From contig OX638370.1 in assembly GCA_951812925.1 (NCBI GenBank), forward strand, positions 23,117,964 through 23,181,963: DNA of 64,000 nucleotides, read 5' to 3'. Positions 12,190-24,300 of this stretch are shown here, one piece after another (position 1 is the first letter of the stretch; each line of letters begins with the position of its first letter). The notes beneath the pieces are model-generated. The model saw only the letters and a program-made list of their open reading frames with translations. It was not told the DNA's origin and searched no databases. The translations under genes and the position numbers were made by a program. The DNA comes from Calliopum simillimum (taxonomy: Eukaryota; Arthropoda; Insecta; Diptera; Lauxaniidae).

Positions 12190-13067
12190 TTAGATAATTT
12201 TGCTGAATTTGAAACGCAGACCGCAAGCAAAACGCGCGCGCTATCAGCGCCCAAAAGAACAGAAACGGCAATAAATAAAACAACAACTAAAACAACAAAA
12301 ACAACAACAACAACAAAAAACGACGGAAAATTCATTCAATAGCAAACAGATTGACGCTGCCAAGAAAAAGCTCAAGCAAAAGGCAGAGCAGTAAACTGAA
12401 AGAAGCCGTCTGCATAGCTCCTCGCGAAGCATTTTGCAAATCGAAATCACAGCAGAGTGGAATAGCGAAAAATTTCATAAAAATAATAGAAATTTTTGTC
12501 CGAGTTATACGCGAAAACGTGCGCACATACGGCTATTATTATGTATATATTAAAAATTGCATATATATAACATATATGTATAATAATAATAACAACAACA
12601 AAAACACTATACAAAAATTTAAATAATAAAAATTTAACAACCAAGTGAATTACGTGAAAATAATGCGCATGTGTTCATACTTTTTGGCCGCAGTGTTTTT
12701 AATTTAATTAAATTAAAAAAAAATATACCTCAATAATAATAATAAAAATAATATGTTTTATTCTCAATAAGTTCTTGGAAATAAATAAATACACAAAAAA
12801 GTGAAGTGCTACAAAAGAAAAATTATTTTTATATAAAAAATATAAAAACAAAAATTTCAAAGGTGCTAAAAAAAATAAGTGCAAACTTATAAATTTTGTT
12901 AATAAAAATAAAATAAATATTTGTTTATTTTTTAAACAAAAAAAAAAAGCCGAATTGATAAAACAAAAATCTAACTAAATTTGGTATTTTAACCGCGTAC
13001 TCGTGCTACACAAACCGGCTTCAAAATAGGTACCCGACTCAGGGAACATAAACTTGTTAAAACCAAT
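12190..13067 (+). other. probable 5' untranslated leader
   Basis: Non-repetitive sequence immediately upstream of a good start codon. It has a relatively GC-rich beginning (AACGCGCGCGCTATCAGCGC at about 12230), CAACAACAA-rich purine sequence, and A-rich text down to ATG 13068. Long CAA/AAC-rich leaders are typical of developmental genes in flies. The ATCAGC at 12243 could be an initiator, but there is no clear TATA box and the transcription start is not fixed by sequence. The leader contains stop codons in all frames, so any upstream ORFs are short. Confidence 0.45.
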
Positions 13068-13101
13068 ATGATCTACATAGATGATTCAGAGCCGGAAGGT
13101 G
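13068..13101 (+). CDS. putative first coding exon (MIYIDDSEPEG..)
   Basis: ATG at 13068 in the context AAAACCAATATGA opens MIYIDDSEPEG and runs straight into G|GTAAGTGTG, a near-consensus donor with the intron starting at 13102. The exon ends in phase 1. The codons look ordinary for a fly gene, and the acidic D/S/E-rich start would suit a nuclear or cytoplasmic protein. There is no signal peptide in these 11 residues. The exon at 35484 continues in frame if spliced to it (G + AG = Glu). I do not recognise the gene. If the call is wrong, this is a chance ATG next to a chance donor; the leader-like sequence upstream makes that less likely. Confidence 0.5.
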
Positions 13102-13394
13102 GTAAGTGTGAAATGAATGTTTGTTTTACTTTAATTTTTGATATCACCGTTTGAATAAACATCATATACCTAGCAGTGTTATCACATACTTATGTATATT
13201 TCTGATATCTAGACACACTCTGATAAAACTCTTTATTTGATAAAAATGTGTAATTATCGTAAAAGAATGATATAAACTTGAATAATAACAGTTTATCTTT
13301 GTGCAGTTGGGTTAGCAGGAGAAACAAGTGTTGTTTTGAAGTCGGTAAAAACATAACGATTTACATTCCATTATTGTAAGCACTTTCTGTTGAA

Positions 13395-13560
13395 TCTCCC
13401 AATGCAACGACTTTTGGTCTACCTCGTTCTTTAATGTCTTGCTGATTACATTCAAGGGCTTGGTGTTAAACTTCGCTAGCTAATTTCAGACGAGTTCCAT
13501 CTATTTGCACCACCATAAGCTCGGCTTTTGAGAAGGCCACCCTTTCTTGGTAATTTGACT
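13395..13560 (-). pseudogene. fragment of LINE reverse transcriptase C terminus
   Basis: The minus strand reads RLKLASEV, a stop, then HQALECNQQDIKERGRPK. This aligns with the tail of the LINE at 48599 (TLRKPHSEVCRQALEWNPQG then RGRGRPR). At DNA level AGCTCGGCTTTTGA and AGGCCACC at 13516-13540 also match 48902-48935. It is an old, internally deleted copy of the same or a sister family, without recognisable ends. Confidence 0.6.
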
Positions 13561-13675
13561 TGCATATCATGTAGTCAACTTTTAATCAAGCGCTCTTCAT
13601 TTCAGTTTTTGGGAATTGCAAACGATGTACCAAATTTGACTAATGTAAAAGAGCATATTTCTAGTAGTACATGTA

Positions 13676-14123
13676 GTGTAAGCCCAAACCAAGATCATAG
13701 CAGTTTTAGCCTTGGTCTTGAACTTGGAAATTGAATCTTGGTCTTAGTTTTTAAATTGAGTCTTGGTCATGGTCTTGATCTTTGATATTATGTCTTGGTC
13801 TCGATCTTGATCTTGGTCTTGAAGAAATTTCTAAAGATTGTTCAGTTTTCAAAATCAACAAACCTTATTTTTACAAAGCAGTTGGGTTTTTAAGATGCCA
13901 AATATTGAACTGAGAGATGATTTTATGCTCTAACGGTGCTTGACTTACCTACTAACTATAAACTACTAAGGCTTAGTCTTGATGATCATCGTGACCAGGA
14001 CCAAGAACATACCAGTCTTGATCTTGTTCTTGAAATTATTGTATATCAGCTTCTTGGTCTTGGTATTGATCTTGAAAAACTACCAAGACCAACCTCAAGA
14101 ACAAGACTAAGTTTGTTCATCAC
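13676..14123. mobile_element. CTTGGT-rich MITE, copy 2 (full length)
   Basis: 448 bp between TA (13674-13675) and TA (14124-14125). The left end, GTGTAAGCCCAAACCAAGA, is a diverged GTGATGAGCAAACCAAGA; the right end is TTTGTTCATCAC. The interior follows copy 56136: CTTGGT runs, AAAGATTGTTCAG, TTTTTAAGATGCCAAAT, ACCTACTAACTATAAA. Confidence 0.8.
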
Positions 14124-14125
14124 TA

Positions 14126-14500
14126 AGCACAGGTGTATTATCGATACCGACTGACTTGTGATTCTCCATGTGTTTGCTCGTTTTCACTACCTTTTTCATT
14201 AAATGACGGTAACAGTGATTGGATTCGACTTCTTAGAGGCACAAGTTACTAGTAATTCTCGCTGTTTAGATGTGGCGGAATTGTGATTCAATATTTAACA
14301 AAAATCTTTATAATATTACTTTAAAATTTTCCACCAGAGAGATTAATAGATTTCATTTATTTGGTTTTATAGCTTATAGTACACGGAGAATGTCGTAAGC
14401 CTGTCTGATGTTTTGAGGTTTTGCGACGTTTTCTACATCACATTCGAAATCATTAGGCATTTGCATTTTGTTGTATATTTACTATCATCTAAGTTCCTTA
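14126..14500. other. spacer between two CTTGGT MITEs
   Basis: No gene or repeat is recognised. The sequence ends close to a third MITE copy. Confidence 0.3.
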
Positions 14501-14502
14501 GT

Positions 14503-14815
14503 AGTCCTGGCCTTGGACATTAAGTCTTGATCTTGGTTTTGATATTAAGCCCAGATTTGGTCTTGGCCATCAAGTCTTGGTATCGTTCTTGGTCTGGAAA
14601 AATTTCCTAAAGATTGTTGTGTATTCAGAATTTCCAAGCATTATTTTTTTAAGATGACAAATTTCAAATTGGGATTTGATTGTATGCTTGAATGGGGCGT
14701 AATCAAGAACAAGACCATGGCAGTCTTGGTTTTGGTATTGAAATTATATCAGCGTCTTGGTCTGACTCTCCGTCTCGAAAAATTATCAAGTACAAGACTC
14801 AAGACCAAGACTACT
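14503..14815. mobile_element. CTTGGT-rich MITE, copy 3 (both ends lost)
   Basis: Carries the same ordered middle as the other copies (AAAGATTGTTGTGTATTCAG, TTTTTTAAGATGACAAATTT, CTTGGTCTGGAAAAATT, CAAGACCAAGACTA). The terminal GTGATGAGC and GCTCATCAC words are missing. It is the most diverged copy. Confidence 0.7.
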
Positions 14816-15495
14816 TGTGTAACTTTTAACTTCTTTTGATTTGACCTTAATAAGATTTTTGTAGATTTTTTCAACTTTTCCATGTTTCTCGCTACTTTCT
14901 TCTGTTGTAGTGCTTTAAGACTTTTTTGAATTTTTTTGAGAATTATCAAATTTTAGTTTTGGGACATTTTATCGACTTTTTGAGCAAAATTCTGAATGCA
15001 CTGTTTCGTTTCGCTTTTTTTTTCAACTACGTCTTATAATAAAGCATTTAGTCAAAAAATCTATCAATTAATAAATGAAATGATTTTTTTTTTTCTAATA
15101 CGCAGTCTTATGTACGCTTAATTTAACTGCATCCTCAGAATAGTCAATATACTTATGGGGTTTCGAGATATCCTTACTTGAAGTTTGATAAAATACCGTC
15201 TTCATGATTACTTATGGCATAGCTACAGAAAAGATGAATTTCTGTTTTAGGTATAGAGGTTGAAATACCTTCTCTTTGAAGTATTATAAGTCGAAAAGTA
15301 TGTGTCTTTTTGGAAAAGTTCAAAGTTATATTTTGATAAGGGGGACTATTCAACACCATTAAAAAAAGAGTTTCACCGTTTCCTGCAGCTACGCCATTTA
15401 GACTGAAAACAGCGTTTTCTCCAACTTCAAGCAAGAGTATCTCAAAATCCTGCAAGCATATTGATAACTCTGAGGACGCATTCAGCGTCGAATAG
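14816..15495. other. non-coding, with a stretch shared with 50.1 kb
   Basis: At 15395-15475 the text GAAAACAGCGTTTTCTCCAACTTCAAGCAAGAGTATCTCAAAATCC matches 50125-50165 (AAAAACAGTGCTTCCTGCAACTTTAAGCAAGAATATCTCAAAATCT). The 145-codon minus frame over 15174-15611 crosses this repeat and the start of the next MITE, has no domain, and is not called as a gene. Confidence 0.45.
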
Positions 15496-15497
15496 TA

Positions 15498-16146
15498 GGG
15501 GAGATTGGGGAGTTTTGCAACAGAGGGAGTTTTGCAACAGAGGGACTTGTGCAACACGTCGATGAATGTCAAATTGTTTGTCTCGCTATGACCTAACTTT
15601 TTCACCAGCACTCGTCACGTCAATACATATTCTTCATGTCGCTCTTCATTATGCGTTGAAAAATTTGTTGGAAAGTTTCATTGGCCTCTTTTGCTTGCGG
15701 TGTTTTCAGTCATTTGTGGAAGCTGATCATGAAGGTCAGTATAAACAAAAGATTCCTTTGTGAATATCCTGCCACGGTGGCCATTTTGACTATGTAGAAA
15801 GTGGGGAGTTGCGCAACAAAACGCCGCATTTGATAGTTTTCAACCCGAATTTGCATTTTTCATACGTATATCGCATTATTTGTGAATAATTCGCATGTTT
15901 CATGCAATTTGGTGGATTTTCTTCACAGAATTTAGTATTTTTCTTGATTTTATTCGTGACTTTTCGCGATTTTTGTAGATAGTCACCATGCCACGTCATA
16001 TGTATCGTACGACCAGCAAACCAGCGAGTGAAATCAATGCCTTAGTGCCTGCAATCTATGAGTTAATTTAACAAAGAATATTCATCAAAATTTTTAATTT
16101 TTAAAGCTGTTTTGCACAACTCCCTCCGTGTTGCACAACTCCCCAA
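15498..16146. mobile_element. pogo-like MITE with GGGGAGTTGTGCAAC motifs
   Basis: Starts after TA with GGGGAGATTGGGGAGTTTTG. The inverted right end reads TTTTGCACAACTCCCTCCGT then GTTGCACAACTCCCC. The core word GGGGAGTTNTGCAAC occurs at least five times: three at the left end, one internal at about 15801, and two inverted at the right. The last ~10 bp of the right terminus have diverged, so the exact end and target duplication cannot be read. Confidence 0.7.
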
Positions 16147-16349
16147 AAACGCGCCTTTTGCTCTAACGAGTATAACTTTAAGATTTTAAAACTTCAGCCA
16201 AACCCTTTTGCCAGAAGTTGTGTTTTGAGGCATACTAGAGATTCTATATACTGAGATGCTAAAAAAAATTAATTTCATAGATTTTTTTTCCTGATACCAA
16301 ACTTGTCGCACAAGTAATTTAACTTTTGTTTTTTTTTTTTTTTTTTGGC

Positions 16350-16990
16350 TGTATTATTAATAAATAAGTGAACTAACTAATAAATCGTTTGTACGTCAAT
16401 TCATCCATCCATCGATCGCTAAATCAATCGACTAATCATTTAAGTATATCATTTAATCGATAAATCAATCGATCAATAAATCGAAGCCTCACTCTTTTTT
16501 AATCAAACAATTAATCAATTTCTTAGTTATTCATAAATAATTATATACATGAATCCATCCAGCATTTAATCAATCCTTCAATCTTTAGTAAACAATTGAT
16601 CAATCACAAAAACAATTCAATTAATCAAATAATCAATCAAAAAATAAATTCATCAGTCTTTCAATAAATCAGTTTATCAATAAACTATCAATCATTCCAA
16701 TAATTGAAAAAACGACAATCACGACTAGAATTACTCATTCAAGTTTCAACAAATTAATCAATTATTCAATCAAACAATAAATTGTACATTCAGTCAATAA
16801 AATTATTTCATTCATCATCCTTCAATAAATCAATTCTTCAATCTTTATTTTACGAGCATGCATTCAATCAATCTGGCAATTAAATTTATCAAACAATCAA
16901 TCAAGCAAAAAATTAATTTATTCATCAATCAATCAATTAATCAATGCATCAATATGTCAATCAGTCATTTTAGCAATCAAAAAAACTACA
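16350..16990. repeat. degenerate ATCA/AATC tetranucleotide tract
   Basis: About 640 bp of imperfect AATCAATCAATC, AATAAATCAATC and TCATTC words, preceded by a T-run at 16327-16345. An old expanded simple repeat; no coding potential. Confidence 0.8.
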
Positions 16991-19930
16991 ATTATTAGAT
17001 AATTTTTTCGTGGGAGTAATTTTTGTATGTGAATAAAAGATTTTCCCGAACGATTTTACTCGGAAACTAGAAGAGCAAGAAGAGTCAAAGATAACAAGTT
17101 TCAAAGCAATATTTCTCGCAAACTAGAATAGCTAGTCGGCTAGTAATTAGCACATAATCTAATGAACCTCTCAGATATAGGATGCGACTTCTATGTATGT
17201 TGTATGAACGGAGAAAAAAGATGACAAACTTAAAATCGAAATTACGAAAGAATTTATTAACCTGTCATTTAGCAGTGAACTCACCAGTACCAAAACTTTG
17301 TTGTTCTTGAAGGATTGTATCGTTTGCTTTCACTTTATGGTCATAAGACAGTTATGCTTGAAGGAAACTACATACTGGCGAGTGTCCACACTTTTGTAGT
17401 AGCTGAAAATTCCAGTTGCTTAAGAGAGGCACAAGGGAACTTCAGCGGATGTAAGAAGAGTACTCTAGAGCGGTTCTTTTGGAATTTTTAGACTGAAGAC
17501 TTGTACCCAATTTTTAACAAACAATTTGCTTTGATGCAAAAAACTTAATTCAACAAATTAAAGAAATTGATGTTGATTTTTCGTTATTACGTTTCGAAAA
17601 TGTAATTTGTTTATTATGAATTATGCCGGAAATAAGTGGAAAAAAAACCAAAATTATTCAATTTAAATTAAAAACCAATTGGATTACTTTTTGTTTTTCT
17701 TTTTTTTTTTCAATTTCAAACATAATAGGAAATTTATAAACCACACATAAAAATTAAAATCAAAATATAAATTCAATTATTGAAATTAAAACGTAAAAAT
17801 TCATTGCATCATGTTGAATATGAAAAAAATGAAAACAAAAATTATAATTCATGAGAATTTTTTGTTTTTTTGCTGTTTTCTTATGATGTATATGAAATAT
17901 TAATATTTCACTCAAATTGGAATTTTCAGGTGAAGGTTAAATTCTTACAAAATTTTCATTTTTTTATTTTTCATGCGCAATGATGATGGCGTCGTCGTTA
18001 CTTTATAAAATTTCAATGTCCCTCACTCACTCCCTGCGCGTCGTGTGTGAATTTTTGAAGAAAAATTTTTTTCTAAAGAAATTTTCCATTAAATCTTTAT
18101 GGAGCTGTAGATTTCACACAGCGAGAGTTTTAATAAAAATTTAAAGGCGTAAAATTTAGCCGCAAGTGACAACAAATTTGATGTTTGTGCCACGAACCCA
18201 GCATGAAAAAGGCAGAGGTAGCGTTGTTGCTAGGGTGAACGAGTGCTCATCATTTTCAAATGTGCGCCGCAGAATTTTCTTTATTCGCTCATGTGTGGTA
18301 TATGTCCGTCATACAGCGCCCGCCTCTACCCTCTCATTTGCCGGTATTTTGTTTGGAACAAAACACCTTCATGGCGGGAGTTCAACGGCTGCTTGCCGTT
18401 GGCATTAAATTTTGTTGGTTGGCGTCAATGATTTCAACTTTTTTTTCTTTAGTTTGTTTATTTTTTGTGGACATTTTTGTTGTTCGTTTTTTTTTAGATT
18501 TTTTATTTTGGGACAGCTCAAGGTGAAAAATTAATTAAGTAAAAAATTTGTTTGCTCTTTGCTTTTTAAGTTTAAGCATTTTCCCGGATTTTCAAATAAG
18601 GCGGTATGTTCGAATTTTCAAATAACGGTTTTGAAAATGTGAAATTTCTTCATCCATACATGTCCCTACTGTGTACTTTATTACTTTCCGGTGCATGGGA
18701 CCTCCACAAGATCAATCTTTAAAAAGCTTATGCCGGAAAGTTCTACCTGAATGTTATAGTGCCTGGTGAAGAAAAGGCAAGCGCAATTTTTCCAGAGTTC
18801 TTAAGAGCAAATCTTTGCATAAGCATTTCTATTTCTAAATTTGAATGAGAGTGCATCTTCACATAGATACTATAGCGCAATTCATAAATATTTCAGTGAT
18901 ATACTTAGTATTTCCATTATATACTTAGTATATGAAGTATACAACTGTGGCACATACTATATATCAAGCTACCACACATCAAATATGCTCTTTCAAACAA
19001 AAAACTTTAATTTCCTACTTACAAAAAATCAACAAAGAAATCGATCAATATCTCAAGATTGTTAAAAATAGCTTTTTTTGTCAATTTCCTAGTCACGTGC
19101 CTGTTGTTTACATTTAACAAGGACACTCAAAGCAAATGAGCCGTAACAAAAGAAAGAACATTAATGTAAAAGAAAGAAAAAAAAAATTTTTTGAAATTTT
19201 TCGCACAAATCACCTTTGAACTATTAACACATAATTTAAAGGAAATAAACCAATTGAGACAGCAAACAATCTAATCAGCAATGACAGGGAGTTGGAGTTG
19301 AGTATACATCCCTCCCAACTCATGCCACTCTGCCCCAATTTTATTGCTATTTAAAGAATTTTCGCTCATTGTAACAACACATCCAATACAACATTGTTGT
19401 AGTAGAACCTTTTTTCCCTCCTTTGAATTGCCTTTAAAAATAATTTGTCCAACGTTTGACTTTTGTTGCATTCATTGTTGTCGTTGTACATAAAATTTGG
19501 CATGAAAGTATTAAGTTTGGCAGCAACACAGCAACAGCAACAACAAAGAGACCGTAACAAAAAGCATTTTCCAAAGGCAGACCCCGTGCATAAAACGCAC
19601 GGTTTCCGTTTCCGTTTAAAGTGAGTACCGTATTTCCGGTTTGTGTTTTGTTCTTTTTTTTTTTTCATTTGCTTTGTTTTGTATTTCTTTTTGGGGTTTT
19701 TTGATTTTTTTTTTATTGTGCGTCGTTTTTCCGGTAGATGCGGTTTGGCATCGTTTTTCATAGCATTTGCTGTGGAGGGGTTGCCATTTTTTTGGTATTA
19801 TGCACCTTACAATGTTTTTCTCAAGGAAACCTTTTTTCACTTTGTTTTAAGGCTGAAAAGAGTATCTTTTCCATTTCTCAAACAAAAAATTTATATACAA
19901 AAATGCAAACTTCATTGCCTACAATGCTCG
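16991..19930. other. mostly unique non-coding DNA
   Basis: No transposon ends or tandem repeats are recognised. The segment 17985-18430 is more GC-rich (GCGTCGTGTGTGAA, GCGCCGCAGAA, GCCCGCCTCTACCC) and has overlapping short frames in all + frames, none with a domain. It could be a conserved non-coding or regulatory element. 19460-19620 has CAACAGCAACAACAAAG text. Frames at 19366-19978 are antisense or low complexity. Confidence 0.35.
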
Positions 19931-19934
19931 TCGG

Positions 19935-20375
19935 CAAAACTAGTTCAGACTAATGCGCTACTTGCTAGGTCAAACTAGTTTATCCGAAACTTGTTTGTTC
20001 ACTTTCTCCTGAATCCAGCAGTAAGACTAGTTCAGATTGGGAAATAATAGTTTGACCTTAAAACAATTTTTGTTTTGTTTTCCTGAAATCAACATTTATG
20101 TTGATGGCCAAGGTAGTTTTTGAACAACAAAAAATTGGAATTTGCTAGGCCAAACTAGTTTATCCGAAGTATTTTTATACTACTTTACCTATATTCAGTA
20201 AAAATGATATAACTATTCAATAAACATTCATAAAACTAGTTTAGACTAAGTTAAACCAATATGGCATTAACCAAAAATTTTTTTCTTTTTTTCTGAATTC
20301 AACTTCTATGTTGGCGGCTATGGTAGTCTCTTGGAAAAACAGATATGTACTAGGCCAAACTAGTTTTTCTTTTGC
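19935..20375. repeat. ~190-bp tandem repeat with AAACTAGTT motifs, ~2.4 copies
   Basis: TGCTAGGTCAAACTAGTTTATCCGAA at about 19962 recurs at about 20143 and, diverged, at about 20347. Between them AACTAGTTCAGACT, TCCTGAATCCA / CTGAATTCAAC and TATGTTGRTGGC recur in order. Copies are clearly diverged. Confidence 0.65.
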
Positions 20376-21345
20376 ATATTAGCATAAACTAGTATAAAAC
20401 GTTCTTAAATGAAAATTTGAGGAAAAAATTTTCCACAACCAAAGCTATTTTCATTGAAAATTAAAAAGCGACATTAAATATTTTCCCAGAACTAGTTTAG
20501 CCTGAGTAAAATCCTCTAAAACAGAACTGGATCAACAAAAGATTCATAGAGATGCAGCACAACTTTAAGTTGAGACCAAATTTTGCCAATCACACACCAT
20601 CAGGAATAAATGCTTTCTCCCCAGTTAAACTTCCCATTAAGATAAATAGTACCTAAGAATTTAACATAACTAGAATCGCTCAATGGTCAAAATTTGACCA
20701 CAAATGTAATAAATAATTTTGGTACTTTTTGGACAGTTTAAGTACTTTTTTTGCTTTTTGGTACAAAATAGAAAAATTCATTTAAAATCGCTGGTACAAT
20801 GAGAAATGTGAAAAGTAAACAAAACGAAAAACACGAACATTGCTGTACTTTTTGTTTTTCTCTATGTGCTTTATCCTCTTTTCAGCTATATGTGATCGCG
20901 TATTTTGTTGTTGTTAATATTTAATTTACGCAGGCATAAGGGCAACATATTGAAATATTTTTGACTTTGTGCACATCTACACACAAATACCTTTCTAATG
21001 GTGCATAACTCAAAGTCTTGCTCCATTTCTAACATAGGAAAAAAAAGGAGGACAAATTTTGTCTTACGTTATAGCATTAAGAACGTAAGTTTGACTCCAT
21101 CGAGTACAGGAGGATCGATGGTTTTTTTTATTATTTTTAAAAGTACTTAGGTAGAGGGAAAGTACCCCTCCCAATGCGTTCTATTACTCACAATCCTAGA
21201 AGCAACATAACCCCCAAGGCTTGACTAAGTGCTTCTATGCGTGAGCGGATTATAATACACTTAAGAAAATATATTTTAATTCTGAAAAGCTTTCTGTGCC
21301 TTTGGCCTCCTATACGCTATATAGTTTAAGAAAAATTCAGTCGTT
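20376..21345. other. unique AT-rich stretch
   Basis: No gene seen. CTAGTTTAGCCTGAGTAAA near 20488 may be a stray end of the preceding tandem repeat. Confidence 0.3.
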
Positions 21346-21348
21346 AGT

Positions 21349-21826
21349 AATTTCCGTCCCAGTTTGAAAGCTAATATTGAAAGATTTTTAAGGAAAACAA
21401 AATGTTTTTTTCGGCCTCTAAATTCGATGCGGTTTTGTTTTTTTCTTATATCTCCGCCGTTTGACGTCTAATCAACAAGTATCGTTGTAAATGCCTCAAC
21501 ATGGGCTATATTTCATTCATAGAAATCATTTATCTCAAATGTTTTTTTCGACTAGTTGTACTCATTATCTCAGTTTCAACCACCCTAAGGTGCCAAGGAC
21601 ATTTCATAGAATTGAAGCCGATAAAAAATCGTAAAATTCATCTCTACGAAGTTTCCTCAAATTGTTGAAGTTGAAGTAGTTATAGCGAATCCAAAACTTC
21701 AGTACAAAATATGAAAAATCTGATGTTTCAAGAACAAAACCGCATTGAATTTAGAGGCCGAAAAAAAAAATGTTTTTTTCCTTAAAAATCTTTCAATATT
21801 AGCTTTCAAACTGGGGGCGGAAATTC
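21349..21826. mobile_element. foldback element with ~95-bp inverted arms
   Basis: The left arm (21349-21440) contains CCCAGTTTGAAAGCTAATAT, TTTTTAAGGAAAACAAAATG and CGGCCTCTAAATTCGATGCG. The right arm (21731-21826) holds their reverse complements with few mismatches. The ~290-bp loop has TATATCTCCGCCGTTTGACG and no ORF. Such structures form hairpins and are typical of foldback-type non-autonomous elements. Confidence 0.8.
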
Positions 21827-22076
21827 GAACTTTTTTTTTTGTGATACTATCTGATGTACAGTCTCTAAATGAATCAAGAGAAGTTTCTTATGATGATCAA
21901 TGCTGTAATGTTTTGGCAAAGAGCTGGGTAGGAAATAACGGCAGAAAATTTTTTGGAAATAAAGCCAAAAAAATTTCCATACAAAATTTGGCGTTATTTC
22001 TATTTTGTTTTGGAAATAAATCCAAAAACTTTTTTGGCGCTTTTTCCAAAAATTGTGAATTTATTTCAAAAAGCTA

Positions 22077-22929
22077 CAGTGAGTCACATATGTATTTTGC
22101 ATACAAAAAATATTCAAAAATTCGAATTAATACTCATTTTTTAGCCGTTTCATCCTTGGAAAAGTAATATTTTTTTTATAAACTTCGAGTCAATGGAACG
22201 TTAACTATGATACCACTTCATAAAAAAATTAAAATAATGCGTTCTAATCACTTAAAAAGCAAAGAAATGATTTATTCATCTTTTTTATAAGGTCGCAAAA
22301 GTATTTTGCTTTTTAGTAATATTTTAATTTGAAATTATTTATCAAGTAAAAGAGGCTTTTTTAATAATAACCATGGTAGCTATTATTTGAAGAGACATCA
22401 TATAAACATCTTTGCGAGGACTCCATCCCTTTGCGACATTTTCAGTCGGTGTTTTTTCCCATTTTTCTTGCAGTACTTGTTTGAGTACATTTTTTTGATA
22501 AAATGTGGTATTTTCTGACCTTTCCACTAGATAAGGCCAAAAAATTTCTATTGGATTCAAAAAAGAATTTTGCGGTGGTGTTTTAATCTCTTTGGTGTTG
22601 TACAGAAGTGTCCCAGGATGTGTATTTAGGGTCATTGTCTTTTGAAAATAAGAAGTCATCTTGTGGCAAACCCATTTTTTAACTACTGGGTGCATTTTTT
22701 TTTTTTGTGGAATTGGACTGATGTTCATGTCTATCCATATTGCCACCGATAAGTTTAAGTTTCCCCATTTCATGAGCCAAGAACAGCCCACGACACACCA
22801 TCATGTAAAATTGTTGCTTTAAAGTTATAAAAGTTAAGGGTCTTATTTGCCTTATGCCAGACCACACGGCGTCTATGTGCACACTTTTGATTCCCTTTAG
22901 AATTGATTTTAAACCATTTTGTATTAAAT
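22077..22929 (-). mobile_element. Tc1-like element, 5' part lost
   Basis: TA at 22075 is followed by CAGTGAGTCACATATGTATT, the form of a Tc1-type terminus (CAGT start, TA target). The minus-strand transposase remnant fills 22360-22945. The opposite terminus is not found; a copy of the 2.4-kb-type MITE lies where it should be. Confidence 0.65.
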
Positions 22930-22945
22930 TCCGATTTTTTTCCAA
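22350..22945 (-). pseudogene. Tc1-like transposase pseudogene
   Basis: Read on the minus strand: LIGGNMDRHEHQ (about 22740), then DDFLFSKDNDPKYTS in a second frame (around 22650; second catalytic Asp), then KEIKTPPQNSFLNPIEIFWP with the DDE Glu, and VLKQVLQEKWEKTPTENVAK near the C terminus (about 22440). At least two frameshifts separate these blocks, and the HTH/PRD N-terminal half is missing. These blocks are in the order and wording of Tc1-family DDE transposases. It is non-functional. Confidence 0.85.
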
Positions 22946-23073
22946 AAAACCTTGAAATTTATTCCAAAAAATGTATGAAATTTATTCCAAAATAGTATAA
23001 AATTAAAACTTTTTTTGGCATTGTTCAATAAAAATTCTTTTTGGTTTCAAAATTAAACTAAAATTTTTACTGT
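22930..23073. mobile_element. partial inverted copy of the MITE at 2426
   Basis: The reverse complement runs CACACAGTAAAAATTTTAGT, AACAATGCCAAAAAAA, TTTTATACTATTTTGGAATAAATTTCA, matching the left two thirds of 2426-2609. The other terminus is missing. Confidence 0.6.
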
Positions 23074-23219
23074 GTGGCTTACAAAAATTCCTATAGCATG
23101 ATTTCCAAAAATTCTGGCGCTATTTGCTATTAAATTGTTGGTTTTATTTCCAAAAATTAATGTCTGAAAATTTCTGGCTCTATTTCCAAAACATTTTCTG
23201 CCGTTCTTTTCGGGAGCCT

Positions 23220-24005
23220 CGATTTCTAAAGTTGTATGTGTTGTCTTTTGATATTTTATATTTAAATGCATAAAAGTGCATTATTCCATTATGGAGAATG
23301 GAATGTTGAACCATTTGAAATTTTTTCAAAAATCAAATATCAATTAAAAACTCAAATGCTGGCAACTCTATGTGAAACCCTTTCATTTTGTTACTGAATT
23401 TATTTTCGACTTACTTTTTTTATTTTTTATTTCTTATTTTTTGGTTGTCAATGTCATGGCTGTTTTAGTTGGTGTTGTTGTTTTTATTTGGCAAGCTTTT
23501 GTTACATTCCCCCTACCCCATCCCCACACTTTTGTTTTGTAGATATATTTCGCAAAGCCTTTGCAATAAATTCCATTTCTTTTCTCTCTTTTTGTTTTTT
23601 GGGGAAACTTGAAGCCATTTACTTAAAATTAGATTGTTAACAGTTCGTCTGCTGCTTTTGTTTGGATTTAAAATATTTAAAAAGGATTTAAATTTATGTT
23701 ACATGAAACAACACTAAATTGTTGTTGGTTTGACATTTATTTCGGGATAATGTTTTCCCTTTTTTTTCAGTTTCTTTGAATTTTCATCACTGAACTTCTT
23801 GTTCTTCTTTGTACGAGTATCATTTGCATATTTTATTTAGGCCGGAATTTACAAATTCATTTTAAATGATTTTTAACACCGAAATTATGCAAATTTATTA
23901 AAGTCAATATTTGTATTTTTTGTTCCTTTTATGATTATACTTATGTTGTCATTTGCACTTTGTACACTTAAAAAAAGGGGGAGGAAATTTTAACAAAATT
24001 TCTGT
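23220..24005. other. unique AT-rich stretch
   Basis: No gene or transposon is recognised. T/G-rich text such as GGTGTTGTTGTTTTTATTTGG. Confidence 0.3.
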
Positions 24006-24009
24006 TCCA

Positions 24010-24300
24010 AACTACAAGTTGAAGCAGAAGTGATGTTATAATGTTGATAGGCTGCCATTTTGTAAGATATGAAAAAAATTGGATTTTGTTTTTGCGAAAA
24101 TTTTACTCAAGGATGTAGAATTTATGATTTTGATTTAAAAAAATTATATTGGTAGTATAACTACCTACTGAGTTGATGCAAATTTGCGCTCGTTTTACGG
24201 CATTTAAAATTTAAAAATATCCTCTAAAGTGTATTAACTTGCAAAACCTTGAACTACTTATATGTATGCTCATTTATATCAAATGTCAAAATTTATGCTA
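24010..24300. repeat. dispersed AAGCAGAAGTGATGTTATAATG repeat, copy 1
   Basis: AGTTGAAGCAGAAGTGATGT then ATAATGTTGATAGGCTGCCATTTTGT matches 52032-52085 word for word with substitutions, and continues through GAGTTGATGCAAATTTGCGCTCGTTTTA (52176-52200). Further copies start near 38756 and 43158. Confidence 0.6.

Larger units (their letters stand above)
21932..23212. mobile_element. outer element with ACGGCAGAAAATTTT ends, split by a Tc1 insertion
   Basis: ACGGCAGAAAATTTTTTGGA at 21940 is matched inverted at about 23178-23206 (TATTTCCAAAACATTTTCTGCCGT). Both sides carry direct GGAAATAAAGCCAAAAA-like words. The two halves flank an insertion beginning at TA 22075. Ends and target duplication are not certain. 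Confidence 0.55.

Noticed and set aside
15174..15611. 145-codon minus frame
   Set aside because: Crosses a dispersed repeat and the end of a MITE, with no recognisable domain.
19366..19978. Several long overlapping frames on both strands
   Set aside because: Low-complexity K- or F-rich translations of AT-rich DNA with no domain.
21745..22167. 140-codon + frame with NGRKFFGNKAKK-like repeats
   Set aside because: It runs from a foldback arm into direct repeats at a transposon end; the repeated residues reflect terminal repeats, not a domain.
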